The notes under the pieces: generated by a model
The model's input: the letters and a program-made list of their open reading frames with translations, nothing else
Database searches by the model: none
What the model was told of the DNA's origin: nothing
Source of the DNA: Megalobrama amblycephala
Taxonomy: Eukaryota; Chordata; Actinopteri; Cypriniformes; Xenocyprididae
Assembly (NCBI RefSeq): GCF_018812025.1
Contig: NC_063053.1
Coordinates: 6,859,623-6,923,622, forward strand
Length of the DNA: 64,000 nt
Reading direction: 5' to 3'
In this document: piece by piece, positions 23,459 through 30,195 of the stretch
Numbering within the stretch: position 1 is the first letter of the stretch
How the letters are laid out: the number at the start of each line of letters is the position of its first letter
Made by a program: the position numbers and the translations under genes

Positions 23459-25166
23459 GTAAAATATATGTGGCATTTTGGTTGCTATAGTGGCACAAAT
23501 AGACAATTCTATGGTGGCCCAGTAGTGCACAACACAACGAAATTAAAAAAGCAAACATAAGTTCACAACACAACGAAATCGAGACACAACACAACGGAAT
23601 AAAGCCACAACACAACGAAATCGAGCCACAACACAACGGAATAAGCCACAACACAACGGAATCAAGCCACAACACAACGGAATCAAGCCACAACACAACG
23701 AAATAAAGCCACAACACAACGGAATTAAACCACAACACAACGGAATCAAGCCACAACACAACGGAAATGCTCCCGACCACTAGGGGGCTCTCAGAGCTCG
23801 GTAAAGTTAGTTTTCCTTGCCACTGTTCTATAGAGTCGGCAGTAATATCAATACCACGATTAGTTTAAACAGTATGTAACCACTGCATATCGACATGAAA
23901 TATTAATTCAATATCACCTACGTGCAAAATACCTTCATATTTAGGCCTATACTTGTGAATGATTTGACGCGCTACCACGGCGCATGATGAAGGGAACGTC
24001 TGCCAATCCCACTAAGTGGTTAAAACGTATAATTTGTATTCATTAAAATTACTTTTAACATTTAAAAACAGACATATTCAAATTCCAAAGCTTGTCAGTC
24101 TTACCAACAGGAACTAACAACCTTTGGAATTTGAACATGTCTGTTTTTAAATGTTAAAAGTAATTTTAATGAATACAAATTATACGTTTTAACCACTTGG
24201 TGGAATTGGTAGATGTTCCCTTTATCATACGCCGTGGTATCGCGTCAAATCATTCACAAGTATAAATATGAAGCTATTGTGAACGTAGTTGATTTTTAAT
24301 TAATATACCATGTCGATATACAATGCTTACATACTTAAAACTAATCATGGTATTGATATCTTTGTAAAACTGTCGACTTTATAGAACAGTGGCAAGGAAT
24401 AGTAATATTACCTAGCTCTGAGAGCCCCCAAGTGGTCGGGAGCATTTCCGTTGTGTTGTGGCTTGATTCCGTTGTGTTGTGGTTTAATTCCGTTGTGTTG
24501 TGGCTTTATTTCGTTGTGTTGTGGCTTGATTCCGTTGTGTTGTGGTTTAATTCCGTTGTGTTGTGGCTTTATTTCGTTGTGTTGTGGTTTAATTCCGTTG
24601 TGTTGTGGCTTATTCCGTTGTGTTGTGGCTTTATTTCGTTGTGTTGTGGCTTGTTTCCGTTGTGTTGTGAACTTATGTTTGCTTTTTTAATTTCGTTGTG
24701 TTGTGCACTACTGGGCCACCGTACAATTCGGACATAAATGCTGACCCATTGTTTGAGGCTATTATCTGTATTTCTGCCAATAATATAAAAACGTGTTTGA
24801 CTTTTTCTAGGAAACAACATAATATTACATTTTGTAAAGCAGTAATGTCACCAACAGAGGTCACTGTTAATGCGACTGAACTACAGAGTGTGAGTGAGGG
24901 CGGAAGAAGCAAACACTGCAGTGCACTGTTTGGGTTTAGCGAGTAAAGCAAACTGAAGCTCATTTGAGCAGCAAAATGCAATTTCTCTAAAACAGTTCAC
25001 TTGAAACATTCCGTCTCCGAACCCGTCTGCAGTGAGCTTAAAGGAATCAACCAGAAACAAAAACAGAAAAGTATCGCATTCTGATGCACTGGGTCCGGTT
25101 GTTATTTACCTGATCAAACCGAGACTCGCCGAGTCTAAACGGAGGGCACTCAGTCGATTCAGGCAT
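2382..25166 (-). CDS. sfxn5: sideroflexin-5 (complete gene, 14 coding exons)
   Basis: Sideroflexins are multi-pass carriers of the inner mitochondrial membrane; SFXN1/3 move serine, and SFXN5 has been linked to citrate/tricarboxylate transport. Joining 14 exons on the minus strand gives 978 nt, 325 codons plus stop, every intron GT/AG and every junction in phase. Recognisable family features in order: short N-terminus ending [12 protein letters not shown] (residues 8-19), [19 protein letters not shown] (21-39), the sideroflexin HPDTGEKI motif (81-88), [11 protein letters not shown] (93-103), NQSHNACVN (125-133), QRFIPFPAV (185-193), [10 protein letters not shown] (243-252), a last hydrophobic segment [13 protein letters not shown], and the C-terminus YNKGL. 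Known SFXN5 has the same blocks and about 340 residues; the fish N-terminus is shorter. The match is to SFXN5 rather than SFXN1-4, by the N-terminal PPF..G..RF and the C-terminal LEPEI...YNKGL. The downstream neighbour is rab11fip5, as in mammals. Teleosts can carry a and b copies; I cannot tell which this is. Confidence 0.97.
3275..3392 (-). CDS. sfxn5: sfxn5 coding exon 13
   Basis: 118 nt, residues 261-300: [20 protein letters not shown], then [20 protein letters not shown]. This is the last membrane segment of the family. Acceptor GTGCATTAG, donor CAG|GTGAGC. Confidence 0.96.
4150..4245 (+). repeat. degraded retroelement 3' tail
   Basis: Carries the TATAAAGCTGCTTTGAAAC and AAAGCACTATATAAATA wording common at 3' ends of fish LINE/SINE copies. 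No upstream coding part was recognised. Confidence 0.4.
4647..5949. mobile_element. hAT-like non-autonomous element, 8-bp TSD, interrupted by a MITE
   Basis: TIR TAGTGCCGTCAAAC at the left and GTTTGACAGCACTA at the right, each next to an ATTAATCGCGATTAATCG-type palindrome. Flanks ATTTAAGT (4639-4646) and TTTTAAGT (5950-5957) are an 8-bp duplication with one mismatch, as expected for hAT. The AT- and (CA)-rich interior is split by the TTAA MITE at 4779-5723. It lies in the intron between sfxn5 exons 12 and 13. Confidence 0.75.
4779..5723 (+). mobile_element. TTAA-target MITE, copy 1 (nested)
   Basis: TIR AGGTGCCCTAGAA / TTCTAGGGCACCT with TTAA on both sides (4775-4778, 5724-5727). TTAA duplication points to piggyBac or Kolobok-type transposition. 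The 945-bp interior has no intact transposase. It contains the perfect palindrome CGACTGTTACGTAACAGTCG (4945-4964), conserved in most copies here. Confidence 0.8.
5950..7566. other. intron sequence, no gene seen
   Basis: Part of the sfxn5 intron between exons 12 and 13. AT-rich with a CA-rich patch near 6550-6600. 6360-6660 is less AT-rich and could be conserved non-coding, but nothing specific was recognised. Confidence 0.5.
7567..7652 (-). CDS. sfxn5: sfxn5 coding exon 12
   Basis: 86 nt, residues 233-260 plus two bases: [20 protein letters not shown] then PLIMAILE. Acceptor TTGTTCAG. The donor GAG AG|GTCAGA is a weak GTCAG site, but the phase fits exon 13. Confidence 0.94.
7728..7843 (-). 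CDS. sfxn5: sfxn5 coding exon 11
   Basis: 116 nt, residues 194-232: [20 protein letters not shown], then [19 protein letters not shown]. Acceptor TTCATTTAG, donor CAT|GTGAGT. It matches the ELEEGIDV.D..GN.VG.SK.AARH block. Confidence 0.96.
8286..8897. mobile_element. GGGTTAGTTCACCC-type fold-back MITE, copy 1 (degraded)
   Basis: Left end AAGGGTTAGTTTACCCAAAA then TACTCACCCTCATGTC; the right end is its inverse complement (GACATGAGGGTGAGTAATTA). The interior is also self-complementary (AATCAGTGGTTCAGAG against CCACTGATTCGATA). Widespread in cyprinid genomes. It lies in the intron between sfxn5 exons 10 and 11. Confidence 0.75.
9321..10877. mobile_element. Tc1-like fold-back element retaining part of the DDE domain, TA TSD
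   Basis: Ends CACTATGTTCCAAATTATTA and, inverted, CACTGCGTTCCAGATTATCA; TA on both sides (9319-9320, 10878-10879). The left arm (9321-9925) encodes a decayed transposase N-terminus ([20 protein letters not shown]). The right arm (10268-10877) is an inverse copy of it. The unique middle (9926-10267) reads [16 protein letters not shown], the first catalytic Asp region of Tc1 transposases, then breaks. It cannot encode a working enzyme. Confidence 0.82.
11010..11240. other. candidate conserved non-coding segment
   Basis: Less AT-rich intronic stretch with TGAGTTAATTGGCTGAGTAA (11170-11189) and CCAATTAACC. No transposon signature. Only comparison with other fish can show conservation. Confidence 0.25.
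11520..11850. promoter_or_regulatory. candidate conserved non-coding element 1 (sfxn5 intron)
   Basis: Balanced composition and no repeat signature in a repeat-rich intron. Homeodomain-type cores cluster: CCTAATTAACCAATTAGAG (11597-11615), TTTAATTAAAG, TTTAATTAC, CTAATGG. Such clusters suit a developmental enhancer, possibly of emx1, but this is inference from composition only. Confidence 0.35.
12188..12278 (-). CDS. sfxn5: sfxn5 coding exon 10
   Basis: 91 nt, residues 164-193 plus one base: [20 protein letters not shown] then [10 protein letters not shown]. Acceptor GTCCACAG, donor TTG|GTATGT. Confidence 0.95.
12850..13260. repeat. dispersed repeat of unknown class
   Basis: Segment 13125-13250 has an inverted relative at 30833-30955 (shared CTACTTTAACACTGTTGCCG, TATTTAGCCCC, TTTACCAGGGG). 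Both copies keep the same reading frame open over about 40 codons (GYFNTVA...TPNN.IFSP.NA.FTRG). It could be the remnant of a transposon ORF; no family was recognised. Confidence 0.5.
13990..14250. promoter_or_regulatory. candidate conserved non-coding element 2 (sfxn5 intron)
   Basis: GC-balanced, repeat-free intronic stretch with TTTTAATTAGTGCC (14071-14084) and GCAGCTAATTGGCTC (14180-14194) homeodomain-type cores. It lies about 160 bp beyond exon 9 on the 5' side of the gene. Regulatory role is inferred. Confidence 0.3.
14414..14479 (-). CDS. sfxn5: sfxn5 coding exon 9
   Basis: 66 nt, residues 142-163, [20 protein letters not shown] plus IA, a membrane segment. Acceptor CTTTTCAG; donor GCA|GTGAGT. 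The last exon base is A rather than the usual G, but phase and homology support it. Confidence 0.93.
14608..14926. mobile_element. CACTTTACAATAAGGT MITE
   Basis: Ends CACTTTACAATAAGGT and ACCTTATTGTAAAGTG; interior of GTTAACTAATGTTAAC-type repeats and no coding potential. A related degraded fragment lies at about 46495-46760. In the sfxn5 intron between exons 8 and 9. Confidence 0.7.
15393..15663. mobile_element. AAAGGGATAGTTAACC-type MITE fragment
   Basis: Starts AAAGGGATAGTTAACCAAAA then TTCTGTTGAACATAAAGG and ends with AACTTTTGGGTTGAGTAAAT. A related copy is at 47770-48022. Common fish repeat wording. Confidence 0.6.
16174..17110 (+). mobile_element. TTAA-target MITE, copy 2
   Basis: AGGTGCCCTAGAACC left end and GGGCACCT right end with TTAA on both sides (16170-16173, 17111-17114). 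About 90% alike to copy 1 by eye, including the TTACGTAA palindrome. In the sfxn5 intron between exons 8 and 9. Confidence 0.8.
17608..17664 (-). CDS. sfxn5: sfxn5 coding exon 8
   Basis: 57 nt, residues 123-141, [19 protein letters not shown], containing the Asn-rich NQS.NA.VN signature of sideroflexins. Acceptor TGTCTCACAG, donor AAG|GTACTG. Confidence 0.96.
17763..17816 (-). CDS. sfxn5: sfxn5 coding exon 7
   Basis: 54 nt, residues 105-122, [18 protein letters not shown], the first hydrophobic membrane segment. Donor CAG|GTATGG. The intron between exons 6 and 7 is only 92 nt. Confidence 0.95.
17909..17934 (-). CDS. sfxn5: sfxn5 coding exon 6 (26-nt microexon)
   Basis: 26 nt, completes G96 and encodes FVPFGTPV. 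Acceptor TTTCCTTTCAG, donor GTG|GTAGGT. It restores phase 0 after exon 5. Confidence 0.93.
18240..18440. other. GC-balanced intronic stretch next to sfxn5 exon 5
   Basis: Repeat-free and less AT-rich than its surroundings; possibly conserved non-coding. No motif was recognised. Confidence 0.2.
18463..18517 (-). CDS. sfxn5: sfxn5 coding exon 5 (HPDT motif)
   Basis: 55 nt, residues 78-95 plus the first base of G96: [18 protein letters not shown]. It carries the diagnostic sideroflexin HPDT motif. Acceptor GTCCTCAG, donor CAG|GTAAGG. Confidence 0.96.
18766..18792 (-). CDS. sfxn5: sfxn5 coding exon 4 (27-nt microexon)
   Basis: Only 27 nt, residues 69-77, LWEAQKIKQ. Acceptor TTTTTCGCAATAG, donor CAG|GTGAGT, phase 0 at both ends. 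It matches the LWSAQKIKQ block of the family exactly in place, so it is real despite its size. Confidence 0.94.
19227..19304 (-). CDS. sfxn5: sfxn5 coding exon 3
   Basis: 78 nt, residues 43-68, [20 protein letters not shown] followed by GVTNVQ. Acceptor TTATTTGTAG, donor CAG|GTAAGT. The intron to exon 2 is only 81 nt. Confidence 0.95.
19386..19454 (-). CDS. sfxn5: sfxn5 coding exon 2
   Basis: 69 nt, residues 20-42, [20 protein letters not shown] then VSE. Acceptor TTACTTCAG, donor GAG|GTAAAC, phase 0 at both ends. This is the most conserved N-terminal block of the family. Confidence 0.96.
19614..20260. mobile_element. TA-target MITE with nested element
   Basis: Ends CACTCAAAAATTGCTGGGTT and, inverted, CACTCTGAAAAAATGCTGGA, with TA on both sides. 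Sub-terminal AACCCAACT/AGTTGGGTT repeats. The TA duplication suits Tc1/mariner-type transposition. Interrupted by the insertion at 19760-19939. Confidence 0.75.
19760..19939. mobile_element. TGTGGCGAGCAGGGC element, short copy, 5-bp TSD
   Basis: GC-rich 180-bp palindromic insertion, TGTGGCAAGCAGGGC...GCCCTGCTCGCCACA, flanked by GTTGG (19755-19759 and 19940-19944). Arms of about 70 nt match the ends of the longer copy at 54344-54663. Confidence 0.75.
22986..23208. mobile_element. GGGGCCAGTTGCATAAAC fold-back MITE
   Basis: 223-bp element with terminal inverted repeats GGGGCCAGTTGCATAAACTT and the inverse near 23190-23208. No coding content. In sfxn5 intron 1. Confidence 0.65.
23415..23458. repeat. 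(GT)n microsatellite
   Basis: About 20 uninterrupted GT units in sfxn5 intron 1. Confidence 0.95.
23527..23766 (+). repeat. 21-bp minisatellite, left arm
   Basis: Units of CCACAACACAACGGAATCAAG with G/A and AAG/AAA variants; inverse of the array at 24447-24708. Because 21 is a multiple of 3 the array stays open in several frames. Confidence 0.9.
24447..24708 (-). repeat. 21-bp minisatellite, right arm
   Basis: Inverse of the left-arm array (CCGTTGTGTTGTGG units); unit order and number differ slightly from the left arm, so the arms have changed independently since they formed. Confidence 0.9.
25110..25166 (-). CDS. sfxn5: sfxn5 coding exon 1 (start codon)
   Basis: Encodes [19 protein letters not shown] (residues 1-19). 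The ATG has G at -3. The donor is CAG|GTAAAT and the exon ends in phase 0. It starts the only frame that joins in phase to exon 2 and matches the family N-terminus. Confidence 0.93.
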
Positions 25167-25280
25167 GGCAGGTTTTGCTTTCAATAAGGCTGTTTTACTG
25201 AGCTCTGAAACTAGCGTAGCGTAGACTTTCCCAGAGTGGTCGAGTCATCCGTATCGATGCATTTTGGGTAATGTCGTTTT
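25167..25280 (-). promoter_or_regulatory. sfxn5 5' UTR and proximal promoter region
   Basis: Sequence just upstream of the start codon. It has several CpGs, no TATA box, and an ACCCAAAATGCATCG block near 25257-25271. The transcription start is not determinable; the call rests on position next to exon 1. Confidence 0.4.
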
Positions 25281-25562
25281 TTTAACAGGTCAAAGTATAG
25301 AAGCACCCCATGGGTGTGATAAAGGACGTTTGGAGAGTAGTTTAAAGATTTGTCATGAATGTCAGTAAAACATTGCTTTTCATAAATTACTTAATTTCAG
25401 TCGCCTTTACATCATGTAGTTCAGTTTAGTCATTACTATGAACTTGCACAGGATGTGTTTTGAATTCATATAGCTACATAATTTATCCAAGATAGTCATT
25501 CCCCAAATAGCTCGTCGACAAGCTGTGTAATATTAATTTAGCTATAAATTATGTTCTCCTAT

Positions 25563-26430
25563 TAAAGGATTAGTTCACTTTCAAATGAAAATTAGCCCAA
25601 GCTTTACTCACCCTCAAGCCATCCTAGGTGTATGACTTTCTTCTTTCTGATAAACACTCTCTGAGATATTTTAATAAATATCCTGATGCATCCGAGCTTT
25701 ATTATGGTAGTGAATGGTACCAATGAGTATGAAGCCAAAGAAAGTGCTTCCATCCATCATAAACTTACTCCGGGTTAATAAAGTGTCAGGACACTTTCCA
25801 AAGGGGAAATTTGAACTGAATTGCATAGATATCTCTGGAAGGGGGATTAGGGCTGTGTGGCACAGTTTGAGATGTCTTAAGACAATTGGCCAAAGGCTAG
25901 ATTGAAACTTTGTTTATCAGTTTGAAGTGCCTTAACAGGTAGCGGTCCTGTCATGTGAGGAAGATCCGTTTAGATCCACTCTGACGGGCAACAACAACAA
26001 AAAAACTCCCTAAGACTTCCTAGCTCTTCCATCCAGATAGCAAAATTCTGTTTTTACTGTTATCTCTATTCCTTATGTTCTATTTTTATTCTTCTTCTTT
26101 ATGTAAAGCACTTTGAATTACCATTGTGTATGAAATGTGCTATACAAATAAAATTGCCTTGCCTTGAAGCAAAGTGATGTGTTTGTGTAAAAAAAGACCA
26201 CCTTCCGTATTGCACTTACGAAGAAAGTATAAACTAGCGTTACGTCGGTTACACTTTTTACGTAATTTGAATAGGAAAGTTATAGGACGTAAGCGTTTTG
26301 AACTGCAAGGGTTTTACACTTTCTGCGCATGATGAATATGGAAGCTAGATATTTTACTTCATAACTTGTTAAATATGGATTTTTTTTTTTTTACAAAACC
26401 TTTTTTTTTTAAAGTGAACTAATCCTTTAA
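25563..26430. mobile_element. TTAAAGGATTAGTTCACTTT element with retroelement tail inside
   Basis: Ends TTAAAGGATTAGTTCACTTT and AAAGTGAACTAATCCTTTAA. Around 26095-26165 lies TAAAGCACTTTGAATT...AAATAAAATTGCCTTGCC, a fish LINE/SINE 3' tail, probably a nested insertion. It sits between sfxn5 exon 1 and the 3' end of rab11fip5. Confidence 0.65.
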
Positions 26431-26709
26431 TAAACTCTAAAAAATTCAGTGCGAGCACATCAAAACATTTTATCACAAATGTTCTTGGGGAATCTTTTTT
26501 GCATATTTGTTGCACTAATGGTTGATTAAAAGCTATCATCTAATCATTGAGGCAAATCTCATTTACAGTAGTGTAGTTGACTAGTGTAGTAGTGTTAAAA
26601 TAGTGGTTTAATTTTCAATACCACTACATACAAGACATATGAGAGCTTTGTCTTTTTTCCTTTTTTGTGTCAAATAAGGACAGTCAGAGATGCATCCCAA
26701 AGTGAAAAG

Positions 26710-29700
26710 TTTATTTCATCAACAGAGACCTTTTCCTAGCAGAGATGCATAAGAGCACACCGAAAGTCAATTGAACATCTCTCAGATGAGGCATTGGATA
26801 AAAAAAAAGAATACATCACAACCTCCAGTGGACACTCGTGTAACTACACCCTAAACATCCAATCGAACAACACCTCAAGGAAGCACTTCAAATATATTTT
26901 TTGCACCTAAGACAAATGGTTTCTCTGAACATTCCCATCATGTTCGGTGCTTATATGCTACTTAATATGTGAGGTTAATTTAAGCCATTTGTATCCACTG
27001 AAATTTACAACCAAGAAGGAAGAATTGAGCCTATACTTCAGGCATCAAACTTCTTTTCAATGCATTCTTACAACTTTAAAATAAACCCTTTGCAATTCTT
27101 TAAAAAATATCTAGGTTTTAAATGACCTTAAAAGAAAAAAGATATTCCAGACCTCTAAAAAATAAAATGAAATGTAGTCTAGTAAACACAAGTTTTTATT
27201 TGCAAGTTCCAGAGTTTGTACTACATAAAATGTAGCTTTGATTATCAACTTCACCATTAAAAGCATACAAATCTTCTTCTACACACACATCTCATGATAT
27301 CATTCAGCCAAGGGCACTTGAACACACTTTCTTACTAGGCTGCAGGCTGTGTGTATTTGTGAATATTTATAGAAACTGCTGTTCAACACAGTGGCAACCC
27401 AAGCAAATATTTCATATTACATTCCATCTGTTTAGACCTAGAAAAGTATGAATCTCTTAAATTCTGCAAAAGCCTGGCCTTCACATCTATTGCTTTCTGT
27501 TACTGACCGTTAGAAAGGAAATCCTAGGTTTAGTAATCATGATGTACACAAACAGCGTAAAAAAAAAAAATGAACGGAATGTACAAACCTTAATACCACC
27601 CCAAAATAAAGGTGACAAAAGTCCTGTCCACAAAGCAAAATACAATAAAAAAAACATAAATAGGTATTTGCATGATTAAAATGTAACATATTCTTGAAAA
27701 TTTGTAAACTTTTAAGTTTAATCCTTATTAAGGGGTTAGTTCACCCAAAAATGAAAATTCTGTCATTTATTACTCACCCTCATGTCGTTCCACACCCGTA
27801 AGACCTTCGTTCATCTTCAGAACACAAATTAAGATATTTTTGATGAAATCCGATGGCTCAGTGAGGCCTGCATTGAGAGCAAGATAATTAACACTTTCAG
27901 ATGCCCAGAAAGCCACTAAAGACATATTTAAAACAGATCATGTGACTACAGTGGTTCAACTTTAATGTTATGAAGCGACGAGAATACTTTTTGTGCGCCA
28001 AAAAACAAAATAACTTTATTCAACAATATCTAGTGATGGGTGATTTCAAAACACTGCTTCACGAAGCTTTACAAATCTTTTGTTTCGAATCAGTGGTTCG
28101 GAGTGTGTATCAAACTGCCAAAGTCACGCCCCCCCAGTGGTGAACCATTGAAATTTCGAAACACTTATGAGGTAACAAAGCCTCGTTTACTGAAATCACG
28201 TGACTTTGGCAGTTTGATACACGCTCCGAACCACTGATTCGAAACAAAAGATTTGTAAAGCTTCATGAAGCAGTGTTTTGAAATCGCCCATCATTAGATA
28301 TTGTTGAATAAAGTCGTTATTTTGGTTTTTTTGGCGCACAAAAAGTATTCTCATCTCTTTATAACATTAACATGAACCACTGCAATCACATGAACTGTTT
28401 TAAATACGTCTTTAGTAGCTTTCTGGGCATTAAAAATGTTGATTATCTTGCTGGCAATGCAGGCCTCACTGAGCCAATGGATTTTATCAATAAAAATATC
28501 TTAATTTGTGTTCCGAAGATGATCGAAGGTCTTACGGGTGTGGAACAGAATGAGGGTGGAGTAATAAATGACAGAATTTTCATTTTTTGGGTGAACCAAC
28601 CCTTTAAATGAACATTCATTAATCCACCTCCAATAGTCTGCGAGACAAACCTTCAGAGCACACGAGTCTTTAAGTGCTTCTAATCACAGAAATATGTTAT
28701 TGATAAATCTCGAGCTTTCTAGCAGGGACTAGCACTGAAACACCGTTAATATCCTGTGTTTAGAGGATTATTAGTCTGTGCAATGAACGTGTGTGCGTTT
28801 GACTACGTGCACTTCCTAAGCTGTTGAGAAAGAACTGTTGTAAATGCCTCAGTGTGAGGTTTAAAAGTGCTGCGGCCTACGCCTCTATCACATATCTACA
28901 TATAGTGCTACATTGTACACAGACAGTGGCAACACTGATAGTGGCGACATCATAAAAACATTACAGTAACATTAACAGAGCCGTTGCGGTATCGAGAATA
29001 CTGTAACGTTAATTTAGAGCAGATAGTTTCTGGCATTTGCATTGTCATGGCTTTCGTTCTCTCTTCAGATCATTTTGATACTTAACAGTCTTGGGAAAGT
29101 TAAAGTTCGCCTTTTGTTTCGTAATATAATGTGCCATCTAATTAAAAGTGATGAGTTCAGCAACAACAGAATGGAGAAAATACTGTGATAAGGCAGCATT
29201 TGGCATTTTGTCCGAGTGGCATATATGCAATGAATACAGTATATATCCCATTCATTACACCTGAAAGCACTGGCAGCGATGTACGTGCATTGGCTCAAGC
29301 AAAGGAAGGAAGAGGAAGGACACCGACCTACAAAACAAAGCTAGAAGGTCAGTTGGTGTGAGCCTCTGCCCTTAAGCTCTTAAGTAAAGTGCAGAAGATG
29401 TGTAGGGAGGCACAAGCAGATTCAAAACTGGCTGATTCGCCTCACGCTCCCTGTCACGCGCTCTAAAGCCACCTGGAATTCTCAAACTTTTGTTCTCTGT
29501 TCAAGCAGCTGAGCGTTACATGTCAAAAGGTGATAGAAAAAAAACGAAAGATAAAGCAATGCTTTTCTTCGTGCATTAAAAACCATTCACACTAGCACTA
29601 GAAGACACAGTCATGCCTTCCTTTCGACTGACAGGTGGTTTTGGTACTTAGCTGAACTATCATGTGACGTCTGGTGAGCGAATATGGATCCTACCAGCTT

Positions 29701-29937
29701 TGAAGTTTAGCAGCAGAGTGCCGACCTTTAACCATCAATGCAAACCTGCAGTGCACACAGACCCCTGTAGAAGCCCAGGTATTTTTGGACATAGTTAAGA
29801 ACACCAAATCTACACCCTCTCCTCCATGCCCATCACCTAGCGCCAGATAGCTCTCTACATTTATATGGTTGCTTTAGCAGTGCAAGGTTGTGACGTCCAC
29901 CCGGGATTTATGGAAGGATAGTGGAGCGTTTGTTGCA
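26710..29937 (-). other. probable rab11fip5 3' UTR
   Basis: No further coding exon follows the stop codon. AATAAA (minus) occurs at 26710-26715 and at 27195-27200. A 2.7-3.2-kb 3' UTR is therefore possible. The stretch holds one MITE (27730-28608); the rest is AT-rich and unrecognised. Confidence 0.4.
27730..28608. mobile_element. GGGTTAGTTCACCC-type fold-back MITE, copy 2
   Basis: Ends GGGGTTAGTTCACCCAAAAA and, inverted, GGGTTGGTTCACCCAAAAAA. The interior is a hairpin of about 430 nt per arm (AATCAGTGGTTCGGAG against CTCCGAACCACTGATT). It is in the probable 3' UTR of rab11fip5. Confidence 0.8.
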
Positions 29938-30195
29938 TCATTTCATCTTGGTGCGGACCTGCAGCAGCGTGGGGGTTTGCTCCATGATGCGTACGAGCAG
30001 CGTGTCGATGTAATCCTCTAGATCTCGGATCAGAAACTTCATCTTTTTTATCTCCGTCTCGCGCTTCTCCAGAAGAGCCCCTCGCTTCTCGTACTCCTCC
30101 CGCTCCTGCCTGAGCTCGGTGTCTCGCTGGATCAGCAAATTGACCAGCTCGCTGTGGTTCAGGTGATAGTACAAGCCCCCTCCCTCTACTAGAGG
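29938..30195 (-). CDS. rab11fip5: rab11fip5 coding exon 6 (Rab11-binding domain, stop)
   Basis: 258 nt, residues 1567-1651. YYHLNHSELVNLLIQRDTEL is followed by a charged heptad-like helix, then the FIP-RBD core LEDYIDTLLVRIMEQTPTLL. The core hydrophobics YID.LLVRIME, which contact Rab11 in family structures, are all present. Acceptor GTTTTAG; ends with TGA. Confidence 0.97.
   Translation of the reverse strand, partial: PLVEGGGLYYHLNHSELVNLLIQRDTELRQEREEYEKRGALLEKRETEIKKMKFLIRDLEDYIDTLLVRIMEQTPTLLQVRTKMK

Larger units (their letters stand above)
23510..24723. mobile_element. 1.2-kb fold-back element with 21-bp minisatellite arms, 6-bp TSD
   Basis: Terminal TATGGTGGCCCAGTAGTGC and, inverted, TACGGTGGCCCAGTAGTGC. 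CAATTC directly outside both ends (23504-23509, 24724-24729). Each arm starts with about 11-12 copies of a 21-bp unit around CCACAACACAACGGAAT (23527-23766 and, inverted, 24447-24708), then about 320 nt of unique sequence, around a 31-nt loop (24091-24121). No transposase. It lies about 390 bp downstream of sfxn5 exon 1, within intron 1. Superfamily not recognised. Confidence 0.85.

Noticed and set aside
23361..23780. 139-codon Val/Leu/Trp-rich ORF, and similar frames at 24432-24737
   Set aside because: Translations of the 21-bp minisatellite in the fold-back arms; the unit is a multiple of three, so frames stay open by chance.
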